NCBI GenBank assembly: GCA_905372205.1
Contig: CAJPOH010000029.1
Location: 1 to 8,099 of the forward strand
Length of the DNA: 8,099 bases
Direction of reading: 5' to 3'
DNA from: an uncultured Treponema sp.
GTDB lineage: Bacteria; Spirochaetota; Spirochaetia; Treponematales; Treponemataceae
A program made the position numbers and the translations under genes. The notes beneath the pieces were generated by a model that searched no databases, had not been told where the DNA came from, and worked only from the letters and a program-made list of their open reading frames with translations. Below are positions 1-5,145 of this stretch, in pieces; the first letter of the stretch is position 1; every line of letters begins with the position of its first letter.

Positions 1-66
1 CCCAAAAGCCACATAATTTAGAAGATAAGCTTTAGGTATACTTTTTAAACTAAATAAAAGAAAGTC
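1..66. other. Sequence beyond the permease gene, nothing identified
   Basis: AT-rich sequence downstream of the permease stop. I find no convincing stem with a T-run on the minus strand and no gene start with a ribosome binding site. The operon's terminator, if any, may lie beyond the window edge. Confidence 0.5.
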
Positions 67-1356
67 TTAAACTTTATTTTTGTTTAATACCTTCATCACA
101 AAATATAAAACAGCACCAATTACTAAGCCACCAAGACCGATGATAATTTTAGAAGGTTCTTTATAAGCTGAATTCCCTAATAGACAGAGACTTATAATAA
201 CTGCAAGAATAGGAACAACTGCCCCGAATGGAATCTTGAAAGTACCTTCCCTGCCCTGTTTTCTAAATACTATAATTGCAAGACAGGTTGGAATGTATTG
301 TGCAAAACGAGAAACAACAGAAATAGAAAGCAAAGTTGTAAAAGAGCCTGTAAGACAAATGAGTGCTGTGAGAATACCTGAAACTATTACAGAAATGTAT
401 GGAACATCTTTTTTATCTCTCTTTTTCATAATGCTAGGTAAAAAGCCATCATCAGCTAGAGCTACCGAGCTTCGAGGTACTAAAAAAGACGAAGCCAAGT
501 TAATGCCTCCTATAGAGATTAAAGTTCCAGCAGAAACAATAGCTTTTGCAATAGGCCCCATAAAAATACCAGCGGCTTCTGCAACAGGTGCATCACTTTT
601 TGGTAAATTCCCACCTAAAATGCCAATACTTACAATTACTATGAGTAGGTAAAAAAGAGAAACGCCCGCTATAACCAGTATAACTGCAAGAGGCACATTG
701 CGTTCTGCATTCTCCATATCTTCAGCAGCTACAGCAATACTTTCAAAACCAGTGAAAGCATAGAAGGCTATCAAAGCTGCTGTTCCAAAACTCATGAAAG
801 TAATGGGAGGAACAGCCTCCATTGGAGAAAAGTTTGAACCTTTTACATAGAACACTCCAACTAGCACGAAAAAGATGAGTGGCAACAACTTTGCAAGAGT
901 AACAATATTATTCAATATTTTAGAAATACGCACACCAAGTAAGTTCATGATAGTAAGAATCGCGATAAGAGCAACTGATATAATGTTCTTATATTCGGGA
1001 GTCTTTAGAATAGGAAACTCAGTAGAAAGTGCTGTGTAGAAAGCTACTGCCATTGCAGCCCAAGCAATGAGCATAATTGCCCATTTCATAAAGCCCACTT
1101 CAAACCCAACAAATTCACCAAATGCTTCCTTAGCGTATACATAAGGACCACCATTTTTTTTGAAAAGTCCTCCTGCCTCAGCAAAACATAGTGCTATTAA
1201 CAACACCAAAAAGGCATCAAAAAGAAGAACCCCAATACTCCACATACCAGCTTCTTTTGCAATTTTACCAGGAAGCAGGAAAATACCGCTCCCAACAATA
1301 GCATTGATACCTAAAAGACAAATGCTCAACAAACCTAATTTGTTTTTATCACTCAT
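67..1356 (-). CDS. APC-superfamily amino-acid permease
   Basis: Inner-membrane secondary transporter of 429 residues with about 12 hydrophobic segments, the usual size and layout of the amino acid-polyamine-organocation superfamily. Signature positions are the unwound first helix GINAIVGSGIF (residues 16-26), GGPYVYAKEAFG in the third segment (about 69-80), and GFESIAVAAEDMENAERNVP around the sixth helix (204-222), matching the family's GFExxxxxxEExxNPxRxxP pattern. The ATG at 1356 is preferred because AAGGAGG (1371-1365) lies eight bases before it. An in-frame GTG at 1365-1363 overlaps that site and cannot be the start. It follows the C26 peptidase by 21 bases with the ribosome binding site in the gap, so the two are co-transcribed. 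The likely cargo is an amino acid, amine or gamma-glutamyl compound handled by the peptidase; the sequence does not settle which, or whether it is uniport or exchange. Confidence 0.93.
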   Translation of the reverse strand: MSDKNKLGLLSICLLGINAIVGSGIFLLPGKIAKEAGMWSIGVLLFDAFLVLLIALCFAEAGGLFKKNGGPYVYAKEAFGEFVGFEVGFMKWAIMLIAWAAMAVAFYTALSTEFPILKTPEYKNIISVALIAILTIMNLLGVRISKILNNIVTLAKLLPLIFFVLVGVFYVKGSNFSPMEAVPPITFMSFGTAALIAFYAFTGFESIAVAAEDMENAERNVPLAVILVIAGVSLFYLLIVIVSIGILGGNLPKSDAPVAEAAGIFMGPIAKAIVSAGTLISIGGINLASSFLVPRSSVALADDGFLPSIMKKRDKKDVPYISVIVSGILTALICLTGSFTTLLSISVVSRFAQYIPTCLAIIVFRKQGREGTFKIPFGAVVPILAVIISLCLLGNSAYKEPSKIIIGLGGLVIGAVLYFVMKVLNKNKV

Positions 1357-1377
1357 ATACCACACCTCCTTAAAAAA
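1357..1377 (-). promoter_or_regulatory. Ribosome binding site that decides the permease start
   Basis: AAGGAGG at 1371-1365 on the minus strand, followed by TGTGGTAT and then ATG at 1356. The gap after the C26 stop codon is only 21 bases and holds nothing else, supporting a two-gene transcript. Confidence 0.85.
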
Positions 1378-2112
1378 TTATTGCTTATTAGCATTTTTAA
1401 CCAATTCTTCAAATAGCTTACCTGAAGCCTCATGAAAACGAGCCAACATTTCAGGATGAAACTGAACTCCCATCATAAACCCATCTTTTATGTATTCAAT
1501 GGCCTCAACAATTCCATCAGGTGCTTTAGCTGTAACTCTAAAATCTTTTGCAATATCTTTAAGTGCCATATGATGATAGGAATTCACTTTGTCTTCCTTG
1601 CCAAAAAATTGCCTCATTTTAGAATCGTCTTCTGTTAAAATTGAATGAGTTCTGCAAGTAGGTCTAGCTTTTTGATTATGTTGAATCAAAATATCTCGCT
1701 TAATCAATGAAATATCTTGATATAAAGAGCCACCAAAGCACACATTCATAATCTGCATTCCTCTACAAATTCCCAACACTGGTTTTTTAATCTTCATGGC
1801 TTCTTTTAGTAAAGCTAATTCAAAGATGTCTCGTTTTGGCAAAATCTCACCCAAACAATTCAATGGTTCTTCATTAAAATATACTGGGTCAACATCATAG
1901 CCCCCCATAATAATTACGCCATCCACAGCCTCTAATTGTGCTTTAATTGCACCTTCATCTTCAATGGCTGGCATCATCAAAGGAATGCCACCTGCATTCA
2001 ATACTGAGGTAACATAATCTGCATTTGTATACATCCTTTCGTACCCTGCAAAAAGACCTGAACCACTTTCAAACAAAATGCTTCCAGTTATCCCAATAAT
2101 AGGTTTTTTCAT
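1378..2112 (-). CDS. Peptidase C26 / gamma-glutamyl-gamma-aminobutyrate hydrolase family protein
   Basis: Predicted cytoplasmic hydrolase with the class I glutamine amidotransferase fold, of the family that cleaves gamma-glutamyl amide bonds (PuuD in putrescine catabolism is the best-known member). It has 244 residues, normal for the family. The catalytic triad is complete: Cys116 (GICRGMQ), His219 and Glu221 (GVQFHPE). Typical family segments are the N-terminal KPIIGITGS, the NADYVTSVLNAGGIPLMMP stretch and IIMGGYDVDP. The ATG at 2112 is chosen because AAGGAGG stands five bases before it and IIGITG follows; longer in-frame readings up to 2190 would run through the promoter. The gene is the first of a two-gene operon with an amino-acid permease, which suggests uptake and hydrolysis of a gamma-glutamyl compound or related amino acid. 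PuuD itself cannot be claimed without the rest of that pathway. Confidence 0.93.
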   Translation of the reverse strand: MKKPIIGITGSILFESGSGLFAGYERMYTNADYVTSVLNAGGIPLMMPAIEDEGAIKAQLEAVDGVIIMGGYDVDPVYFNEEPLNCLGEILPKRDIFELALLKEAMKIKKPVLGICRGMQIMNVCFGGSLYQDISLIKRDILIQHNQKARPTCRTHSILTEDDSKMRQFFGKEDKVNSYHHMALKDIAKDFRVTAKAPDGIVEAIEYIKDGFMMGVQFHPEMLARFHEASGKLFEELVKNANKQ

Positions 2113-2161
2113 ATTTTCCTCCTTAAAATGAAAACAACTATTGCATCCTCTCCGCTCTATC

Positions 2162-2190
2162 ATTATACATAATAATTTGAATAATAGCAA
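2162..2190 (-). promoter_or_regulatory. Sigma-70-type promoter of the C26 peptidase/permease operon
   Basis: On the minus strand: TTGCTA (2190-2185, four of six to consensus), a 17-base spacer, then a perfect TATAAT (2167-2162). Transcription would begin near 2155, leaving a leader of about 43 bases before the ATG at 2112. That is too short for a riboswitch or T-box, and no operator-like dyad is obvious within it. Confidence 0.75.
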
Positions 2191-2217
2191 AACTTAAATA
2201 AATCTAGTTTATACTAT

Positions 2218-2297
2218 CGGCATAATCTTAAGGAACGCATGAATTAAAGCTAGGCTACTGCCAGCGACAGCTACTAGGCGTACTGCTAGCGTAGCAA
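2218..2297. repeat. Possible degenerate third copy of the double-hairpin unit
   Basis: CGGC at 2218-2221 followed by TAAGGAA at 2229-2235 recalls the spacer of the complete units. A GCTAC...GTAGC stem (2254-2258 with 2291-2295) followed by AAC recalls their second hairpin, whose arm contains GGCTAC and which is followed by CAAC. The loop region is expanded and partly self-complementary, and the first 7-bp hairpin is absent. The resemblance is real but weak. Confidence 0.35.
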
Positions 2298-2366
2298 CCA
2301 CTCCTTACGGAGTGGCGGCGTAAGGAAGTTTATTGGAATGTGGCTACAGCCGTAGCCACAACGTGT
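2298..2366. repeat. 69-base double-hairpin unit, copy 1
   Basis: Four parts in order: a 7-bp stem with TTAC loop (arm CCACTCC, 2298-2315); a 23-base spacer containing GCGTAAGGAA (2316-2338); a 9-bp stem with AGCC loop (arm TGTGGCTAC, 2339-2360); and the linker ACGTGT (2361-2366). Both stems are perfect. The unit abuts copy 2 with no gap, and every part has the same length in both copies. Confidence 0.85.
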
Positions 2367-2435
2367 CCAACCCTAAAGGGTTGGCGACGTAAGGAAATTT
2401 ATTTCAATGCGATAGCATTCGCTATCGCAACGTGT
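2367..2435. repeat. 69-base double-hairpin unit, copy 2
   Basis: Same plan as copy 1: a 7-bp stem with TAAA loop (arm CCAACCC, 2367-2384); a 23-base spacer containing ACGTAAGGAA (2385-2407, 19 of 23 bases equal to copy 1); a 9-bp stem with ATTC loop (arm TGCGATAGC, 2408-2429); and the identical linker ACGTGT (2430-2435). The stems differ from copy 1 at two and five base-pair positions, and each change is matched on the opposite arm. Confidence 0.85.
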
Positions 2436-2492
2436 CAAAGCTAGCATTTAATTCATGCGTTAGCCTAGTAGCTACGCTGGCGGTATCCCTCA

Positions 2493-2559
2493 CTTTCTCA
2501 AGTTGCCATAAGTTATGGTTGGATGGTAACTTATCGACTTGAAAAGCTCGAAGAGAAAG
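2493..2559. repeat. Large imperfect hairpin just beyond the TatD gene
   Basis: Nested complementary blocks: CTTTCTC (2493-2499) with 2553-2559, TCAAGT (2498-2503) with 2537-2542, and the perfect 8-bp ATAAGTTA (2508-2515) with 2527-2534 around an 11-base loop. The first two blocks overlap by two bases and so compete in part. The ACTTGA arm is shared with the 14-bp inverted repeat reaching into TatD, so the two folds exclude each other. Function unknown; no T-tail on either strand. Confidence 0.55.
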
Positions 2560-2619
2560 GCTAAGGATTCATAGGAGACATGCGATTAATTCGCTCATCT
2601 CTAAAGAGCTTTTCAAGTC
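2536..2619. repeat. 14-bp perfect inverted repeat across the TatD stop codon
   Basis: GACTTGAAAAGCTC at 2536-2549 is the exact reverse complement of 2606-2619, with 56 bases between. The right arm lies inside the TatD coding sequence and the left arm lies 12 bases beyond its stop. In the TatD messenger this would fold back over the stop codon. It lacks a T-run, so it is not a typical intrinsic terminator, though it could protect the 3' end of the messenger. Confidence 0.7.
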
Positions 2620-3403
2620 CCTTCGGGCTTTGCAAGTCACAATTAATCAATGCCTCCTTAAAATTGGTTAAAAGAATATCGTTCAATTCTTCTTCTGTTA
2701 TTTTTCTTAATTTAGTTATTTCGTTTACCACTTGCACTATATCAGTTAAAGACGAAAAAGGTTCTTCCTTTAATCTCATATAAGGAGCATCGGTTTCTGT
2801 GAGTATTCTCGAAATATCAAAAGAACTAGCCATTTCTATTTGTGAGTTTTGTCCTCTTAAAAGAGCCTTACCAATACAAAAATAGGCATTAATCCCTTTC
2901 TTTAATAAAGATGAGGCCTCCCCTACACTTCCTGACCAACCGTGAAAGACAACAGCTTTTATTTTCTTTAAACTACCTACATAGCTAAAAATTAAATGCA
3001 AAGCTTTCCTACAATGAACGATTAATGGTTTTTGATATTTGATACTGAGTTCTAATTGAGCATTCCATACTTCTTTTTGTACTTCAAAAGTTGCTTTATA
3101 GTTTTCATTAAAAAGATCAAACCCACACTCACCTATTGCCACAATTTCTTTTTTTTTCAATAGTTCTTCTAAAAATTGCAACTCATAATTAGTGGGGGCT
3201 TGTGGGTGAATCCCAAAAGAATAATATGGCTTGATATTAGTAGGCAAAGCATCACAGATTTCTTTTTGCTTTAGAAATCTTAATCTTTCATTAGAAGATG
3301 TACAAAAAGATATAGAAAAATCTGAAGGATATAAAGCCTCAATCCCTTCTTGCCCTAACTCTTCTAAGTAATCTAAAACATGATTATGCACATCAACAAA
3401 CAT
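2561..3403 (-). CDS. TatD-family metal-dependent hydrolase (putative DNase)
   Basis: Predicted cytoplasmic metallo-hydrolase of the amidohydrolase superfamily; TatD relatives act as 3'-5' exonucleases or DNA repair/turnover nucleases. Of 280 residues, the metal-site landmarks are all present: the HxH pair His6/His8 (DVHNH), His66 (GIHP), Glu92 (GECG), His130 (IVHCR), His154 (FHGW) and Asp205 (ETDAP). The start is fixed by the HxH motif, which must sit at the very N-terminus, although no Shine-Dalgarno precedes it; a TATAAT box five bases upstream suggests leaderless transcription. The family usually ends near residue 255-260. Here a tail of about 25 residues (LQSPKGLEKL onward) is encoded by DNA belonging to a local repeat family, so it may be a late addition from the neighbouring intergenic element. 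It is separated from the protease by a terminator, so it is probably not part of that operon. Substrate not predictable. Confidence 0.93.
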   Translation of the reverse strand: MFVDVHNHVLDYLEELGQEGIEALYPSDFSISFCTSSNERLRFLKQKEICDALPTNIKPYYSFGIHPQAPTNYELQFLEELLKKKEIVAIGECGFDLFNENYKATFEVQKEVWNAQLELSIKYQKPLIVHCRKALHLIFSYVGSLKKIKAVVFHGWSGSVGEASSLLKKGINAYFCIGKALLRGQNSQIEMASSFDISRILTETDAPYMRLKEEPFSSLTDIVQVVNEITKLRKITEEELNDILLTNFKEALINCDLQSPKGLEKLFRDERINRMSPMNP

Positions 3404-3408
3404 TTTTA

Positions 3409-3414
3409 ATTATA
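3409..3414 (-). promoter_or_regulatory. Perfect -10 box (TATAAT) five bases before the TatD ATG
   Basis: The minus strand reads TATAATTAAAAATG, with the ATG at 3403. No AGGAGG-like site precedes the ATG. A start point 6-7 bases after the -10 box would fall on or next to the A of ATG, giving a leaderless messenger. The -35 position at 17-base spacing is 3437-3432 (TTTTTA), a poor match, and it lies in the terminator loop. AT-rich sequence makes chance TATAAT plausible, so this is a candidate only. Confidence 0.4.
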
Positions 3415-3453
3415 AAAAAGCCCTAATACTCTAAAAAAGAACTATTAGGGCTT
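3414..3453 (-). terminator. Intrinsic terminator after the protease gene
   Basis: Perfect 11-bp inverted repeat (3418-3428 with 3443-3453, arm AAGCCCTAATA) around a 14-base loop. On the minus strand it is followed by T residues: four after the stem, six counting the last two stem bases. It lies 9 bases beyond the protease stop. The plus strand has no T-run after the stem, so it works only for minus-strand transcription. Its tail runs directly into the start region of the TatD gene. Confidence 0.85.
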
Positions 3454-3462
3454 ATCAACAAC

Positions 3463-5133
3463 TTAAAATGCCACTGTAACATCCTTATCATTACCAATAG
3501 TCACTTCTTTTACATTATTACTACAAACAATATTATATGAGCCAGGTCGCAGTCCTCTAAATTCAGTACGTGCAGGATATCCATAAGAAATAGACATAGT
3601 AACTAAAACACCAGTATTTTTGTCATAAACATACACTATTCTGTTTTTTGCAGGAGCATTTACAGTCAAAAGTGTTTCTACATATTCTTCCCCAACCTTA
3701 GGAACATTTCCTTCCTTAACCATTTTAGCTGCCTTATAAACATTCACTCTTCCATACCCATACCAATCAGAAAAACCATTTTCGTCATATTTGCCTACTG
3801 GGTCTTGATTGTGAACATCAATTTTATCCGCAGTTTTTTCCAAAATTGCAATGATTTGTGATGGTGTCAAAGTTGGATCAAAAGAAAGAAGATAAGCAAC
3901 AACTCCTGTAACAAAAGGAGTTGCCATAGAAGTACCTGACATATAAACATAGCTTTTTGTCGAAGTATGTCCTAGACTTATTATATTTAAGCCAGGAGCT
4001 ACAACATTAAGCCACGAACCAGCAGTGCTAAAACCTGTTTTTTTATCATCATCACCACTAGCTCCAACAGACAAGACACCAGGACATGCTGTAGGATAAG
4101 AAGGCAAAAACTGTCCTTCATTACCGTTAGCTGCAACAACTAAAACACCTTTAGAAAGAGCATAATTCAAAGCTTCTATAGCATAGATACTAGCAACTGG
4201 TCCTCCTAAAGACATATTAACAGGTATTGTTGCTTGTTGTTTTTGAGAAACTTTGTTCCTAACTGTATCTGTCAAATCTTTTAAGGAACCATATATCGAA
4301 GATGGACTTCCGCCACCTCTCTCAAGACCTTTATAAGAAGCAAATTTTACATTTTTCCAAGCGACTCCAGCCATGCCCTTTCCATTATTTCCAACAGCAC
4401 AAATGCTACCTGTGCAATGAGTACCATGTCCACCTTCTCGAATTTCAGTATCGCTGTTTCCACCAGAAACCTCTTCTATTTGATTACCATAGTAACCACC
4501 AAAAGCAGTTTTCAATACTTGGACAACACGCTCTCCATTTTTATATTTTAAGTCTTCATGGTTTCCATTGGTGCCAGTATCTACTATTCCTGCCCAAACT
4601 GTATGATCCCCATAACCAATTTCTTCATAAGCACGTAAAGCTTCTGTGATAGCAAGTGCATATTCTTTATAATCACCTACTGGGTCTTGATCAAGATTGC
4701 CTTCAGATAAACCAAAAGGAGAAATAATAGAATTAACTGGAGATGGCTCATAAAAGTTGTCAATTATGCTCATCTTGTAGTCAGGCTCAGCATAAAAAAC
4801 ATTGGAAAGCTCCCGTATTTTCTTCAATGTTTCAGGATAATTTTTATTAGCTTTAACTGTAACAAACATTTCTCCTTCTCTAAAACCTTCCATACGAGTT
4901 TTTTCAACAACATCAAAATCTTTTAATGAAGATACAAATTCATCCATCTCATTATTACTATTTGCATGTACTTTGATGTTTATAGATCTATCATAAACTT
5001 TGTCTAAATCATAACCTAAAAAAGCTCTTTCTTGGGTTACTTCATAAGTTTCATCTCTATATCCGTTAGGAGAAGTATTGCTAGCACAGGAAAAAAGCAA
5101 CACACTTAAAATTAATGCACATATTTTTTTCAT
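3463..5133 (-). CDS. Subtilisin-family (S8) serine protease, predicted lipoprotein
   Basis: Predicted secreted, lipid-anchored endopeptidase of 556 residues. Residues 1-15 form a short hydrophobic signal peptide ending LLFS before Cys16, a relaxed lipobox of the kind seen in spirochetes. Residues about 49-123 resemble the I9-type propeptide and end in FYAEPDYK. The catalytic domain is about 150-470: Asp185 (GIVDTGTNG), His236 (GGHGTHCTG), oxyanion Asn338 (AANGNEG) and Ser402 (MSGTSMATP) are all intact, so activity is expected. Cys after the HGTH motif is a proteinase K-type trait. Residues about 480-556 form a small beta-rich tail (LRPGSYNIV) like carboxypeptidase-regulatory or transthyretin-type domains. 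The ATG at 5133 is fixed by AAGAGG with a 5-base spacing, and that site overlaps the TAA of the upstream gene, implying co-transcription and probably coupled translation. An intrinsic terminator follows. A housekeeping or intracellular role is unlikely given the lipobox; substrate unknown. Confidence 0.95.
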   Translation of the reverse strand: MKKICALILSVLLFSCASNTSPNGYRDETYEVTQERAFLGYDLDKVYDRSINIKVHANSNNEMDEFVSSLKDFDVVEKTRMEGFREGEMFVTVKANKNYPETLKKIRELSNVFYAEPDYKMSIIDNFYEPSPVNSIISPFGLSEGNLDQDPVGDYKEYALAITEALRAYEEIGYGDHTVWAGIVDTGTNGNHEDLKYKNGERVVQVLKTAFGGYYGNQIEEVSGGNSDTEIREGGHGTHCTGSICAVGNNGKGMAGVAWKNVKFASYKGLERGGGSPSSIYGSLKDLTDTVRNKVSQKQQATIPVNMSLGGPVASIYAIEALNYALSKGVLVVAANGNEGQFLPSYPTACPGVLSVGASGDDDKKTGFSTAGSWLNVVAPGLNIISLGHTSTKSYVYMSGTSMATPFVTGVVAYLLSFDPTLTPSQIIAILEKTADKIDVHNQDPVGKYDENGFSDWYGYGRVNVYKAAKMVKEGNVPKVGEEYVETLLTVNAPAKNRIVYVYDKNTGVLVTMSISYGYPARTEFRGLRPGSYNIVCSNNVKEVTIGNDKDVTVAF

Positions 5134-5145
5134 AAAAACCTCTTA
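5134..5145 (-). promoter_or_regulatory. Ribosome binding site of the protease, overlapping the upstream stop codon
   Basis: On the minus strand the sequence reads TAAGAGGTTTTTATG. The upstream stop codon TAA shares two bases with the AAGAGG Shine-Dalgarno, five bases before the protease ATG. This arrangement decides the start and favours reinitiation by ribosomes finishing the upstream gene. Confidence 0.8.

Larger units (their letters stand above)
2234..2461. repeat. Long-range inverted repeat A/A' enclosing the hairpin units
   Basis: The arm at 2234-2253 (AACGCATGAATTAA plus GCTAG) is the reverse complement of 2441-2461 except for one extra base, A2446, in the right arm. The enclosed segment contains both 69-base units. 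No matching target-site duplication is evident outside the arms: TTAAGG lies on the left and AGCCTAG on the right. Confidence 0.8.
2260..2481. repeat. Long-range inverted repeat B/B', interlocked with A/A'
   Basis: GCCAGCG followed two bases later by AGCTACTAGGC (2260-2279) pairs with 2463-2481, which reads GCCTAGTAGCTACGCTGGC; the only difference is AC versus one base in the middle. The left arm lies inside the A/A' pair and the right arm outside it, so the order along the strand is A, B, A', B'. The right arm also contains the 8-bp palindrome GTAGCTAC (2468-2475). Confidence 0.8.
2191..2560. other. Gene-free structured intergenic region
   Basis: About 370 bases between the promoter of the C26 peptidase and the end of TatD, with no credible coding frame on either strand. 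G+C is about 49% over 2221-2400 (89 of 180, by hand count), above the coding stretches I spot-counted (32-42%). It contains at least five strong hairpins, two long-range inverted-repeat pairs and a two-unit 69-base tandem repeat, listed separately. I saw no convincing promoter on the plus strand and no T-tailed terminator, so I cannot say whether it is transcribed on its own or merely read through from TatD. Confidence 0.8.

Noticed and set aside
236..652. Open frame of 138 codons on the plus strand inside the permease gene
   Set aside because: It lies wholly antisense to a well-supported permease, has no ribosome binding site I can see and no recognisable domain; the other plus-strand frames inside the protease, TatD and repeat-protein genes are the same kind of shadow.
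1357..1365. GTG start of the permease at 1365
   Set aside because: The GTG overlaps the Shine-Dalgarno; the ATG at 1356 is correctly spaced behind it.
2113..2190. N-terminal extension of the C26 peptidase starting at 2190
   Set aside because: It would be translated from the promoter sequence itself; the ATG at 2112 has an ideal AAGGAGG and begins the conserved domain.
2298..2435. CRISPR array
   Set aside because: There are only two units, the conserved parts alternate with self-complementary stems in place of unique spacers, and no cas gene is present.
2234..2461. Standard miniature inverted-repeat transposable element
   Set aside because: The A/A' arms would suit, but I see no target-site duplication, and the B' arm lies outside the proposed end. 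Left open as one explanation and not called as a mobile element.
2191..2560. Riboswitch, tRNA, tmRNA or RNase P RNA
   Set aside because: No cloverleaf, CCA end, tag-peptide frame or conserved core motif of these RNAs is visible, and the C26 messenger starts after this region.
2536..2619. Intrinsic terminator for TatD
   Set aside because: The 14-bp inverted repeat has a 56-base loop and is not followed by a T-run on the minus strand.
3849..5088. Protease as an inactive pseudoenzyme
   Set aside because: Asp185, His236, Asn338 and Ser402 are all present in canonical motifs and the frame is uninterrupted.
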